Source: Hemileia vastatrix | Lineage: Eukaryota; Basidiomycota; Pucciniomycetes; Pucciniales; Zaghouaniaceae | Length of the DNA stretch: 64,000 nt | Direction of reading: 5' to 3' | NCBI GenBank assembly: GCA_030280995.1 | Contig: JASXTE010000002.1 | Location: 24,897,683 to 24,961,682, forward strand | Shown here: positions 36,050 through 48,700 of the stretch, one piece after another | Position numbering within the stretch: position 1 is the first letter of the stretch | How the letters are laid out: every line of letters starts with the position of its first letter | The notes under the pieces: generated by a model | The model's input: the letters and a program-made list of their open reading frames with translations, nothing else | Database searches by the model: none | What the model was told of the DNA's origin: nothing | Made by a program: the position numbers and the translations under genes

Positions 36050-37163
36050 AATTATATGTAATAAAATATTTGTAGTTTAGGGAAGTAAGATGATGAGATG
36101 TTTTGAGAATTGACAAAGTTGTAAGAGTTTACTTAAATTGTAAAATATTATAATTGATTATTAATGTTCAAAGCGGGACAGCTCAATGATAGTATTATAA
36201 ATCTTAAAGCAACCTATAGTAATTTATGTAGTATTTAAATTAGATATCTTGAACCAATAAAAATAATAAATAAAAGAGATGTGTTTAAAATATGTTAAGT
36301 GAGTGTATAGTCAGTGATGATCTACCAGAAAGATTTCTAAAGTCATTATATAGGCAAGGAGGTCTGTCTAGAGCGTTCTAAATGTAATTTACAAAAAAGG
36401 TAAAGTGAAAGAAATAATTAAAAGAAATTAATTAAAAAACAATAAAAAATTAAACCCATGATTAAACAAGTATCTTTTCCCATCAGAAATTCTAAAAAAG
36501 AATAGAACTAATATAGAAAATAACTACGTGAACATGGAATATGAGAATTATGAGAAAGAACTCTAAATAGGGAATAGAAATAGCTAAAAAAAGTATAATT
36601 AAAATAAAAGGAATTATTTTTATGTTTTTAAATAATCTTAAATCAGTATAAGTAAAAGTAATTTAATTATTTTAACTATTCCAAGTAATTTAATGATTAA
36701 ATTAATTGAAACAATTAATTAATTTAATAAGGAACTTATTTAACATGAGAAATTAAATTTAATCATATTAAATAAAAAACTTTTAATTGAGTTAGTAATT
36801 TCAATGATACAATTAAGAGTCAAGGAAGTGCCAAATATTTATAGATATTATTATATGATGAGTTGTACTTAGTTTATATAAATGTTATTATTAAAATGGT
36901 ATTACAGTGTAAGTTAAATTTACACTTATAATATAATTTTAAATAATTTATTTATACATACAAATTACGCCATGATATTATAGAATATTATATTTGTTTA
37001 TGTAATACAATTTATTTAATAATAAATTAAGTATAATAATTATTTTATTTATTCATAAAATATTTATAATTTTATTTAAATAATTTTTTTGTAATTACAC
37101 AAAGTTATTCCTCTATATTATTACAGTAATTTATTGTATAAATTACTGGACTCCTGAGATAGC
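36050..37163 (-). repeat. LTR relic G (element A-like family)
   Basis: On the minus strand it starts TGTCAGCCAGGCTATCTCAGG at 37163, sharing 14 bases with the element A LTR start. A TATATAATG-type box lies near 36348 at a place comparable with the TATA box of A. The far end is not clear and the left boundary is a guess. There is no coding sequence. Confidence 0.4.
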
Positions 37164-37171
37164 CTGGCTGA

Positions 37172-37908
37172 CAATACGATTGTCTACAATGTATTTCTAT
37201 ATCTTTTGATTATTTTCACTCGAGTTATAAAGAGGTGGAGCTTCAAATATTATTATAATTTATATCTTTGAATTACAGTATTGTAAGTACTAATATTTTA
37301 AAAAATAGTAATAAAGATTTGATTTAACTGATGTGTTGTAAAAATGGTAAGTAAGGAATGACCTGAAAAGTACAAAAAGGGAGGGCCTTTTATAGGCAAA
37401 AGGTGAGAGATAAAAACATGGAGTTAACACCACCCAATAAAAGAGTGTGAGAGAAAAAACTAAGTATAAATAGAGTATGTGAATATAAAAGATATACTAA
37501 AATGATGTGTCAATAACAGGTATCATTTTTATTTGAAATAAATCTTGAGTTCCCTTAGATTGTCACACTTAGTATAGAACATTTGATTTAAAATGTTGTT
37601 TTAACGGAATTTTAAATTTCTTAATAAAGAAATTTGATTTTTTTTAGATTTTTTATATTTTTAATAATATTTTTATTCCCTTCTCAACTGTATTATTGAG
37701 CACGGTGTTAGGGAGTAAAAAATATATAGGACATTTATTAATTTTTTATTAATTATTAAAATTACTTAATGTACTTAGCTAGTTAATTGTAAGTAATACA
37801 TAAGTAAACAATAGATAATTAATTATTAATAAGGATTTAAAAGGCGTGGCTTCATCTCAGTAAGATAATTAATTATTTTACTGGATAAGTCTAGTAGCCT
37901 GGCTGACA
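37172..37908 (-). repeat. LTR relic H (element A family), adjoining relic G
   Basis: On the minus strand it starts TGTCAGCCAGGCTACTAG at 37908, as in element A. It shares the ATGAAGCC word, the AACACCGTGCTC word and the CCTATAAAAGGCC box, and ends TAGACA at 37172. Only seven bases separate it from relic G. No target duplication was found. Confidence 0.65.
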
Positions 37909-38046
37909 AATTTTGTCAAATTTTATACACCCTGATGAGTCCCAAAGTACTACCAAAATTAGAAAGAAGATGCATTTGGTAGAATTCCTGATATTTACAC
38001 CAGAATTTCTTTTCTTCTTTTTATCTCTTTTTTAAATCTTTTTTAA

Positions 38047-38082
<36 letters not shown>

Positions 38083-38414
38083 AATCCTTATTATCTACTC
38101 AAAGATTATCAGATCATAAAAATGTTGATACCTTTAGCTTACCGATTAAGAAATCTTAAAGTTGAGTTCATTTGTTTTTTAAATATATATATATGTATAT
38201 ATATTATTTTTTTAAGAAAAGACGTTCAAATCTTCTTTTTTAATTTCAATATCACGAATCAAAGCATGCTACTGAATAAAAATAAATACAAGTAAAAAAG
38301 AAAATTGATGAGCCCATTATGAAAGACATAAATGTGATGGAACTTTTTGTCCGGCCGCTTTACAAAAAACACATCTGACTAGCATGTGAAAGTACAAAAA
38401 TCTAAAAAAAAAAA
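37909..38414. other. Non-coding, with long T homopolymer
   Basis: A run of about 30 T lies at about 38050-38079, and short TA repeats at 38184-38204. No gene is seen. Confidence 0.5.
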
Positions 38415-38738
38415 TTGGGAGGCTTTAAAGGGACCACCTTTTTGAAATGCAACGGAGACTACCTTTCTATTTTTAGTGTTTTATCCTTATTATCAAGTTA
38501 GTAGTATCATAATGAGTTAGATTACTCATTCTTTTTCCTGCTGTAAAGGTTAGTGTCAGATTTCTATCACTATTTAATTTTCTAGAGGTTAGCGTTATAT
38601 TATTATTATTTTTCCTCATCCTTGAAGTCAGCGTTATTGTTCTGGTAGCTGGTTAAGGTGAAAATGTACAAATGAGACTAAAAATAGAAAGGTGGTCTCC
38701 GAAACAGCAAAAAAGGTGGACCCTTTAAAGCCTCCTAA
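38415..38738. mobile_element. MITE with about 60-bp terminal inverted repeats
   Basis: Left end TTGGGAGGCTTTAAAGGG; right end, inverted, CCCTTTAAAGCCTCCTAA. The match continues inward through CCACCTTTTT, a GGAGAC word and ACCTTTCTATTTTTAGT. The interior (about 200 bp) has three GTTAG/GTCAG words but no reading frame. It is flanked by A-runs that could hide the duplication. Confidence 0.8.
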
Positions 38739-39237
38739 AAAAGTTAGACAAAATCCAATCTATGGACTAAGCAATTATCACACTAAAACTATTTTTTTGC
38801 TCCAGCACCAAAGATGATGGCATATAATAGTGTCATTTATATCGTCATCTTCTCTCTCTCACTCTCGACGGTCATCCTAGGTTATTTTTAAAATGAGTTT
38901 TAGCGACTGCACTCCCTCTATCAGGTCCATACACAAAAGCCTCACCGCAAAATCAAAATCAATACTAATTACAAAAAGGTAATAAGCATTGACAGAGGGC
39001 TTATTTAGAATGGACACAGACTTTTTTTTCATCCCAAATAAAGTTTTTTAAGATCCTCACCTAAACTAGTGACACGCACCACAAGCTAAGTGTAGATTAG
39101 ATACAATAGAGAGTAACAGGACGGGCACCTTGCCACTGATTTTTGATTTTATTTTTACCTTTTTTTTCGACAGAGAGGGGAGTTGGGAAAGGGTTGGTTT
39201 TTTTCGTACTATTTTATGTCTCTAGACTAACAACAAT
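38739..39237. other. Non-coding sequence
   Basis: No coding frame or repeat was recognised between two fold-back elements. Confidence 0.4.
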
Positions 39238-39362
39238 TACAGCTATTTGGGAAAACCTTGCTCTTTTTTCGCCCCTCATCCCCTGCCAAAAGCGGCTTAA
39301 ACTCATGTTTTTGACGGGGAGTGGAAGGCAAAAACACAGCAAGCTTCTCCCAAATAGCTGTA
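39238..39362. mobile_element. Fold-back MITE family 1, intact copy
   Basis: Termini ACAGCTATTTGGGAAAAC and, inverted, TTCTCCCAAATAGCTGT are followed inward by CTTGCT and AGCAAG. The centre is a second inverted repeat (CTGCCAAAAGCGG...TTTTTGACGG) around TTAAACTCATG. The whole unit could fold into one long hairpin. Confidence 0.8.
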
Positions 39363-40573
39363 ACTATTCTAGCACGAAATATAAATTACTCATTGTCGCT
39401 TTGACATTTGTGTGACAGACACGCTTGCTTGATCATTCACTGACTTTTCCGCCTCGGACGGCGCGTTTTCCTCAACCTATAGGTTACCTCTCCTTTAAAA
39501 AAATTTCTTGATTACTATCAGCTCGTCAGTCTAAACGTACCGGTCGTTACAGTAAAGTGAGTATCAGGTAGTAGATGATTTAAAGAAGAATTACGATAAT
39601 ATTTTAATAATTGGGACTACATAAGCGGAATCGGAACGATAAACTGCTTTTTTAAAATTAGAGTGATAGCTAGAAAGGTGCCTTAATACATAGACGATAT
39701 GATATTTTTAGATGGAATATGATGTTAAGTTGTGAAAAAAATACTCCCCCAATGTAACGATAAGATCTTCAGATTCCGTAGAAACAGATTATGACTAAAT
39801 AAATTATAAAGTTAATTCTCTGAGGAATCTGAATGAAAACATGTGAGCATATATATCTATTTATAAACTTGAGCAGGCCGTGAGTACCTTTGAGTAGATA
39901 GATGAGACCAAACCTCCAATCAAGCCCACCAAAAATAATAATAAATAGATAGCATCCGGCAACACAAGACATGAAAAGTAGAAAGAAGGTCGAATGAATG
40001 AAGAAAACAAAAATAAATATGACTAGACATTAAGAAATTATTTCATAAGGCTAACTCCTAGAATCATTATTCCCACACCCAAACTCCATTTCACTTTTTT
40101 TTTCCAGTCCAGTAACACGAGCCTCGGAAGGGAATCTTCAAAGAAACTTTGAGATTTTACAATTCTTTACATTACACACCTTTTCGCGATTATATTACTT
40201 TCCTTTTTTAAAAAAATATTATTCCAGATTGATGTAAATATAAAATAAATGATTATTCGTTGTTAATGTGCCAGTAAATCTAATTTCGTGTATATATATA
40301 ATTAACTTGATAACCAAATGTCTTGTTCCATTCCATAATCTCGTTAAACATCACAAAAATTCTGACTGAACTGTGGTATTTCGGTCAGGGGTAGTGACCT
40401 ACTAGCAGGTACCAGCTTTTTTTTTTCTTTCTATCTACTTGCTTTAAAATTAGAAAAAATATTACTTGAGAAAACTTTAATATAACTGATTTGCCGAGCA
40501 TTACTTTTGGTTATGTCTAAAACGTGATAAGCGATTAGATATTGTTACAGTGGAAAATAACCAATGTTTTATG
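39363..40573. other. Non-coding sequence
   Basis: No gene was seen. A segment at 40376-40425 (GGTCAGGGGTAGTGACCTACT, then AGCAGGTACCAG) resembles the right part of the hairpin repeat at 41741-41832. Its first part is itself a GGTCA...TGACC hairpin. Confidence 0.4.
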
Positions 40574-40698
40574 TACAGCTATTTGGGAAAAGCTTGCTGT
40601 CTTTTTGCCTTCCACACCCCGCCAAAAACATGACTTTAAGCCGCTTTTGGCGGGGAATGAGGTGCAAAAAATAAGCAAGCTTTTCCCAAATAGCTGTA
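40574..40698. mobile_element. Fold-back MITE family 1, intact copy with inverted centre
   Basis: It has the same termini as 39238-39362 (TACAGCTATTTGGGAAAAGC and its inverse). The centre (CGCCAAAAACATGACTTTAA then GCCGCTTTTGGCGG) matches the reverse complement of the centre of the other copy. Confidence 0.85.
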
Positions 40699-40828
40699 TG
40701 TATATTAGCAAAGGTTCAAAAATATTTGGTGGATAGTATTGCTGAACAAGTGGTTTCCATAATAACCATTCAAGTGCTTGTATGTTAAATATATATTACA
40801 CAGTTTTTATTTATGACAACCCACAGAG

Positions 40829-41031
40829 TACAGCCAAAATTCGAAACGGTTGGTGCAGTTTTTGCAAAAAAAAAGAATTAAACCATTTAGACAGAATGAT
40901 TGACATTTGACAGAAAAACTGGCAAATTTCTGGTGAAGGGAGGCTAAGTTTGCTGTCAAATGTCGATTGAGCTGACCAAAAGTTTAGAATTTTTTAGCAA
41001 AACTGCACCAACCGTTTCCCATATGGCTGTA
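40829..41031. mobile_element. Fold-back MITE family 2
   Basis: Left TACAGCCAAAATTCGAAACG with GGTTGGTGCAGTTTTTGC; right, inverted, GCAAAACTGCACCAACC with GTTTCCCATATGGCTGTA. A second inner pair is TTGACATTTGACAG and CTGTCAAATGTCGA. The whole 203 bp is close to one palindrome. The TA at each end may be the target duplication. Confidence 0.8.
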
Positions 41032-41740
41032 TATATACTCCATCAATTAATTTCGTTACCTCATAATGTCATATTTTCACATGGCTTCACCATATGGTCT
41101 ATCGTTATTTCTTTTTCCATTCATAAACTGAAAGTCTCAGTCCTTGGGTGCTGTGGCTTTATCCTGATAAACCTCATATATGTATGCTGACTACTATCAC
41201 AGCGAACCAATCTAGTAATATAACTAGTCCTGGGTAGTCTGTAAATGATTCTTAAATAAAAATTTAACTTGGAGCTGAATATAAAATAATAGAGTAAAAT
41301 AAAATAGAAAAATAACCTCACGATCATTTGGCTGGGTCTACAGAATTTTTTTAAATTTTTTTTATTGAAGCTAGCAATGATGAAGTAAGTTTGATCGGTG
41401 AGAAAGATGAGGGATTTCATGAAATAAATATGCAATTAAGCCACAATTGCCAAAGACAATTCAACACTTAGGGAATGATAGAATTCCAATGAATAAATTT
41501 TTGAACATATTACTTCATCTGGTTCTCAGGTTACTCTGTGACCTTCAAGCATGATTATTGTTACGATTTTATTTTGTTTTTACACTTTTCAATCCTGACA
41601 ATTATCTCAAAATTGACCGCAAGGTTGATGAATATCATTTTTTTTTCTATCATAATTTTATTTATTATTATTATTAATATTTGAACTATACGAGTTTCAT
41701 GGAAACGTTGCACTATTGAACAATCATTCACCAAGAAGAA
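41032..41740. other. Non-coding sequence
   Basis: No gene or known repeat was recognised. Confidence 0.4.
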
Positions 41741-41832
41741 AATGCTGGCACCTGCTAGGAGATGTCTCCCTTCAATTAAACTAACTTAGTTCAGTCAGGG
41801 GTAAGGAATTACTAACAGGTGTCAGTTTTTTT
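41741..41832. repeat. Short inverted-repeat unit
   Basis: CTGGCACCTGCTAG at the left pairs with CTAACAGGTGTCAG at the right. A partial relative lies at 40376-40425. It is probably a small fold-back element; no target duplication was seen. Confidence 0.5.
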
Positions 41833-42007
41833 TTTTTCCTTTTCTAATACTTAAATAACGATGAAGAGAATGATGAATCAAAACTGGTAAGATATCAATT
41901 ATTGAAGACGTAATAATAATTTTTTCATATTCATCGTTGGATTTGATTCAATCTTCATTATCTATCATAAAGAGAAAAAAAAGAAGAGCACCAGATTTAA
42001 GGCAATA

Positions 42008-42183
42008 TCACTACCAAAACGCCGTGTGGCGTAACAGTTGCGGAACCGTTGTGTAACAAATACATAACAATTATTATTAATTACTAGGGGACATAAACAT
42101 TATTATGTATTTATTATGCAACCGTTACACTACTGTTACGCATTTGTTACGCCTTGTGGCGTAACGAATGGTGCTGGCAGTGT
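42008..42183. mobile_element. Fold-back MITE family 3
   Basis: The left arm CACTACCAAAACGCC, GTGTGGCGTAACAG and AACCGTTGTGTAACAAATAC pairs with a right arm of the same words inverted (ATTATGTATTTATTATGCAA, CCGTTACAC, GTTACGCCTTGTGGCGTAAC, CTGGCAGTG). Each arm contains its own GGCGTAAC palindrome. Confidence 0.75.
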
Positions 42184-42662
42184 ATGTTGTTATACACTCA
42201 CCTCGCACCTGTGCGAGTTGTACTCAGTTGAGAAGAGCTACAAAGAAAAATGGGCTTCGATCTCCTGAATGCCGATTGTTTCTACCTAACTTCAGTCTAA
42301 TGAGTTTTCCTTTCTTTTGTCAAGTGGAGATAGACTAACATAACGTAGACAGTTACAAAACGGTAGTAATACACCGCTGAGCTCAGATGTGCCAGTACTC
42401 ACATCTGAATTCAGTCATCCATCTTATTTCTCTTCCTATTTTGAATGGTACAGCCAACAAAAGAAAGATTGGAGTCTCTTTTTTTTTTTTTTTTTTACAA
42501 CCTAAAAATATATATATTAAAAATAATATTTTATACTTTTTGCTTGACAACTTTTTTTTATTTTTTATTTTTTATTTTATTTTTCTTCTTCTTCTTCTTC
42601 TTCTTCTTCTTGGGATCGATCCCCGTTACTGTATGAGTGGGGGGGAACAACACAGCAAAATA

Positions 42663-42704
<42 letters not shown>

Positions 42705-42778
42705 GCTGAACCAAAAAATACTTTAAGCTTTTTTTTTTTTTTTTGTCCTAGTCGTACCAAGTTAGATATTTACCAATT

Positions 42779-42818
<40 letters not shown>

Positions 42819-42914
42819 CAGAGGATGGAAAAAATCTCTCACATCCCTCCTTTTATTTTTTGTCTAAACTCTTTCTTTAAAGATGATGTTACATGTCTCT
42901 TCTTTTATTTCTGA
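42184..42914. repeat. Low-complexity block: T and A homopolymers and (CTT)n
   Basis: T-runs lie at about 42478-42496 and 42730-42743. A (CTT)n run lies at about 42584-42611, and A-runs of about 30 and 35 bases at about 42669-42700 and 42781-42817. Open frames across it encode only Phe/Lys runs and are not genes. Homopolymer lengths here are likely to be unreliable. Confidence 0.8.
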
Positions 42915-45713
42915 CCTTAAATTAATTTCATTCTTTGTTACTCCTCTAAGATAAAAAGAAATTGATTTTTGGGTGTCAAGTATTAAGGGAGAAATTAGGT
43001 CATGGCTTCGTACTGAAACAGCAGCTGAAGCTGATCAGGTACCTGAGAGAATGGCCTATGGCTTGGTTGCACTTGTAATAGAATTTGTGAATTAGGGGTT
43101 TTTATGAGTATAGAATATCTGGTTTCTAATAAGGAGATTTCCATATTGAACAGATGTTGTTAACAGTTTAACTTTTTGTATCTGATTATATATACCTCTT
43201 CCTAATTTTTAAATAAGGAACATACAAGCTCATGGTAAATTTTCAAATTTTTACAATCAACGTAATAATCAGGTGTGAGATATTGCCATTTTTGGATTTA
43301 GCTGTGTTGTACCGATTGTAAGATATCTACTTTGAGCCCATCTGAAGAGAATGTCTCGATAGGGAAAATTGGTCAGTTTTTCACGCCCTTATAATGATTC
43401 ACATCATATATGAAATAAAAAAAATCGATCAAAGCGCAGCCACTCAAGGGCACCCCCTCTCTACTTCTCCGACCGACACCAGCTTAAAATATAGGTAATT
43501 TAACAATATGATGGAATAGTTACTTATTTTTTTGATCTAAGTAAATGTAGCTTACGGCTGAGTTTGCAAGAGAAAGCACTGATTCAAAGGTATGCATGTG
43601 GTAAGATAGATGAAAATTATCTGTTAAGCCAAAGCCTAAGTTTATTTATTTATTTTTATATTTATTTTTTGTAAGGGTATCTTCCGCTGACCATGGTAAC
43701 CAAAAAAAGAAGAAGAAAAGTAAAGTTGGGACTACTTTAGACTCATTTGATTTGCAAGTTTTAAGTTGTACATACAAAGAGTGCAACAATACCAGAATAG
43801 GATGAGGCTAAGTAGGAATTAGAAAAGAAAAAATAAATCTTTTCGTCTTTTACTTCATTTATTTTTTTCTGATATCTCTAGTCATGATTTGATTTCTCGT
43901 GCCTAGAATTGTCAAAGTGGAATAATAATAATAAAAATAAAAATAAAAATAATGAGTCTTAGGTGAAAGCCTCGCGGATCGGGAATGAGGATGATAGCTT
44001 GAAAAAAAAATGTTGTGTACATATTCCTTTTCATCCTCGGTCTTGCAGGTCAAACCGCACAAAAGAATGGTTTGATATCACAAGTTAAAGCTGATTTTAA
44101 TCTGAACCCCAAAAATATACGATTTCAAGTTGAAAGTGTGAGGGGGGGGGGGTAACTACCCATTACCCTGCAGAAAAAACTTAACGTCGTCTTCATTATC
44201 AAAAATAAAAGAAAAAAAAAACAAAAAAAATGAGAAGAAGAAAAAAAAATGAAGGGATCTTAATTCCGAAAACCTCATTTCCAATGACTCACCAAATTAA
44301 ATTGCTTGGATTTCTTGGTACACCCCTAAAATCCTTAATATTTTTTCCTTACTTATAATTTAATGACACTATTGCATATCTTTTAATGACCCTATTTTTT
44401 GGGTTTCGCGACATCATTACATAAAGTTTTCATGTTTTTCATTTCTTGTTCATTGAATATCGTTTCTGGATCCGTTCAGGATACCTAGGTTAAGTAGTGA
44501 CAAGAGTTAATCTATTGATTGTCTTGGCACTCAGGTTATTTGAGTTTTTACAAACTAGCGTCCCCGACAAAAGGTATGATATAGAGCGCTAAGTCGAGTT
44601 TGGCAGGCGCATTGATAAATATTTCAGTTTAGTTTGTTGGAAGAATAAAAATCTACAATTTGTAATTCCAAGTCGTTAGAAAAGAAAAGAAAAGAAAAAA
44701 AAAAAGTATTGCGGTCATGTTTAGTGGCCCAAAAGGCCTCTTGCAAGTACAAAATTAGGAAGATTAGAAACAAAAACAAAACAAGCACAGAATAGTGAGC
44801 TGTGAGAGAGGGTGAGGGAACGGCAGCCGGGTAATGAAAAAAAAAAAAAAAAGAAAAAGAGGAAGACCAGCCATGGCTTGTAAATAATAAAAAAAAAAGG
44901 AAACAGCCTCTCCACACCACATGTCAGGCAGAAATGCCCAATACCATGCACCCCTCTCAATCATTCTCACTCCCCGTCGCTCATTTTCGCTGGCTCTGCT
45001 GGCCTTGTTGGCTGGCAAAAACAAAGCAAAGACAAACAACACACAGTTGAGCCCACATAGATTGGGTCTGAACGTGTTGATCTTGGTTGTGAGCGCACTC
45101 GGAGAGTCTCCCACGCAACCCAAGTTCTGCACTTGGCATCCGTGGCACGACGTCAGTCGCATTTTCTCATGTACATGATAATGGCCATAATAGTGTAGTT
45201 GTACTGTTTGTAAAAAGGAAGGCTTGGCCATTTTTTGCCTTCTATTAGTGTATTTGCAGCCGGTTGGTTAAGGCCAGTCAAGTTGGTTGATCCTGAGAAT
45301 TGTTGATCAGTCCTTGAAAGGGTTTAGCCCAGTTTTCACTACGCTTTTACCCCTCTTATAGACCCCATCTTCCCTCCCTTTCTTCCTTCTTCCCTTATCA
45401 ACCTCTGCTTCCAACCTGCTTTCATTCGCTACTTCAAATTGTGTGCGTGTGCGGGGGTGAGTGTGTATTGCGCTCCGGGTCCTTGAGTCGTGTTTTCCTC
45501 TTTAACTCGCATTATTGCACATACATACATATTTTCCCTTCATCTTTCTCTCTCATTAGCCAAAAAGGCTACCTCGCTTGATTATTTTCGTCTAGTTTAT
45601 CCTTCTCTGCCCTGTCCTTAATTATTGCTGTATTCTATTCCCTCTCGTGGAATATACTTTGATTGTTCTGTTTTACTAACTTTAACTTAACTGCTTACAC
45701 TCAACTACTCAAG
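42915..45713. other. Intergenic, including the upstream region of the H+-ATPase gene
   Basis: No gene was recognised. A G10 run lies at 44142-44151. The last 500 bp (45200-45713) are C/T-rich with TTCC and TCTC words, as expected for a fungal core promoter and 5' leader. No clear TATA box was placed. Confidence 0.45.
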
Positions 45714-48700
45714 ATGACCAAAAATTTTGATAAAACTTTTGAAGATGAGGTCCACGCTGTCAATGCTTTGGTCGACTTGGGCTCTATTCAGTTGAGGGCA
45801 GAAGATCTTTACGATAAAGACAAAGTGGATCTTGAGCAAGTTCATTTGGAAGATGTTTGGAAGTTACTGCAGTCAGTCCACGTCGCTTTTATATATTATG
45901 GAGCTTAGCGGCTTCTAATCATTTTTAAATTGATTTAATTATTTTACTTACAGAACTCAAGAAGAAGGTTTAACAGCATCTGAGGTGGAACGTAGATTAG
46001 GGATTTTTGGTCCTAACAAGTTAGAGAGCAAAGAAGTCAATCCCATCCTTCAATTTCTCAGTTTTATGTGGAAGTAAGTGCTCATCTTGGTCCCACGCCC
46101 ATATAGAATATATAGGGAAATTTGCTGACACGTTGCTCTCTTAGTCCTTTATCATGGGTTATGGAAGGTGCTGCTCTAGTTGCTATTGTTCTTTCCAATG
46201 GGCAAGGTCGACCTCCGGACTGGCAAGATTTCCTTGGAATCGTTTTATTGCTGTTCATTGTTAGTCATTTTTTTCCCTGAAAATTGCTACTTCACATACT
46301 CATCCATTTTGTTGATCTCTTTTTAGAACTCTGGTATTGGTTTCTACGAAGAAAGGTCTGCTGGAAATGCTGTTAAAGCCTTAATGGACTCCCTTGCTCC
46401 TAAAGCAAAAGTTCGTCGTGCGGGAATTTGGTCTGAAATCGACTCTGCCGATCTTGTGCCTGGTGACATTGTTGCTTTCAAGGTTAGTAGATTCAACTTT
46501 CTTCCACGATCATGTTCTGACTCCAATGCTATTGCAGATTGGTGATGTGGTTCCAGCTGATTGTCGTCTATACGATGCAATCAATGTTAGTATTGACCAA
46601 GCTGCATTGACTGGAGAATCTCTCCCGTCTTCTAAATCGGTTGGAGATCAATGTTTCTCTGGATCTACTTGTAAACAAGGTGAAGCTGAAGGAATTGTAA
46701 TTGCTACTGGACCCAACACATTCTTTGGTAGAGCTGCTACTTTAGTAGGAGCTGATAATGATTCCACTGGTCACATGCAAGCTGTGCTTGCAAAGGTGAG
46801 GAGGAATTTATTAACATTTTTTTTGAAGCATGAGCTTACAATTTATTTGTTTTTACAGATTGGTACATTCTGCTTGGTCTCAATTGGAATTTTTGTAATT
46901 TTGGGTGCGTTACAGTTAGGTTTACTCATAGTGTTTCCTTTTGCTGACGGTGATTGATTGCAGAAATAATTATTTTATATGGTGCTTTCCGCTATCAATA
47001 TCGTCGAGGACTCGATAATATCCTTGTCTTACTTATTGGTGGTATCCCTATTGCCATGCCTACTGTTTTGTCAGTCACATTGGCTGTCGGGGCACAACAA
47101 CTAGCCAAGTACAAGGCCATCGTTACACGAATCACAGCCATTGAAGAACTCGCTGGTGTCACCATCTTGTGTTCTGACAAAACTGGTACATTGACTACCA
47201 ACAAGTTAACCATTGATAAGGCCACTGTGAAAACTTATTCTCACTACAATGCCGAAGATGTATGTGTACTAGCTGCTTACGCCTCCCGAACAGAAAATCA
47301 GGATGCGATTGACACATGTGTAGTTGGAAATGTTGGAACCGATGTTGCTCGTCGAGGAATTAAATTATTAGACTTTAAACCTTTTAATCCTGTTGACAAA
47401 CGTACCGAAATTACTTACATTGACTCTGCTTCTGGAGAAATGCGTCGTGTTACAAAGGGAATGACTGGTGTAATTATTGAACTTTGTACCAGAAACAAAA
47501 CTGAAGACCTAGAAAACCTTCTTGAAAGCGATGTCGAAGAATTTGCTCGCAGAGGCTTACGTGCTTTGGCTGTTGCGTACGAGGATGTTCCAAACGGGCA
47601 AGTTGATGGTCCAGGTAACGGATTCGAACTGATTGGACTGTTGTCAATTTTCGATCCTCCTCGAGATGATACTAAGCAAACTATTGATGATGCTTTGAGT
47701 CTCGGTGTTAAAGTCAAAATGGTAACTGGGGATCAACTTGCAATCGCTAAAGAAACTGGACGTAGATTGGGCATGGGTGACCACATGTATCCTTCTCGAG
47801 TTCTCAAAGATGGCCCTGAACCCGGTGGGAAACACATGTCTTTAGATGAAATGATTTTGGGTAAGTCGACTTTTATCACAGCAATAACTACAATCAAGAA
47901 TTGGTATGCTCATGTAACTTTTCTGTAGATGCCGATGGTTTTGCTGGTGTATTCCCTGAACATAAATATGAAATTGTCAAGCGTTTGCAAGGGTTGGGAC
48001 ATTTATGTGCAATGAGTAAGTAGCATGACTACACGTTATCCTTAGGAAACCTCAGCTGATCCAATTGTTTGCAGCTGGTGATGGTGCCAATGATGCTCCT
48101 GCGCTTGCCCGTGCCAATGTTGGTATTGCTGTTGAGGGAGCTACTGATGCCGCCCGTGGTGCAGCCGATATTGTGTTGACTGAACCAGGTCTATCTACCA
48201 TTGTACATGCTATCCGTCAATCTCGAATTGTGTTCCAAAGAATGCGAAACTATTCTATCTACGCTTGCGCCGTTACTATTCGTATCGTTGTTGGATTTGC
48301 TTTGATGACTTTTATCTATAAATTTGATTTCCCTCCATTTATGGTCTTGGTTATTGCAATTCTTAACGATGGTACCATTATGACTTTATCTCTGGACCGG
48401 GTGTTACCCAGCAATGACCCTGATCATTGGGATCTTGCTGAAATTTGTAAGCTTGGAATTATTGTGTTGTTTGCAAGGTGAAACTTTTTTTAATTAACAG
48501 ATTTTAATTTTACAGTCACCTATGCCGTTGGCTATGGAATGGCTTTGGCTTTATCTACTATTATCTTGCTTTACGTGATTCTCGATACCACATTTTTTGA
48601 GAGATCCTTTGGGGTTAATCCTCTTAAGGATGCCAATAATCGAGGTTTGTGATTTGACTAGCTGGTGGATTGCAGTTAACTAACATAACTTGTACTATGT

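Noticed and set aside
42387..42914. Open frame of 175 codons
   Set aside because: It consists of Phe, Leu and Lys runs from T and A homopolymers, with no domain and no splice context.
44624..45231. Overlapping open frames upstream of the ATPase gene
   Set aside because: They are poly-Phe/Ser frames over A/T runs and C/T-rich promoter DNA on both strands. Nothing resembles a known protein.
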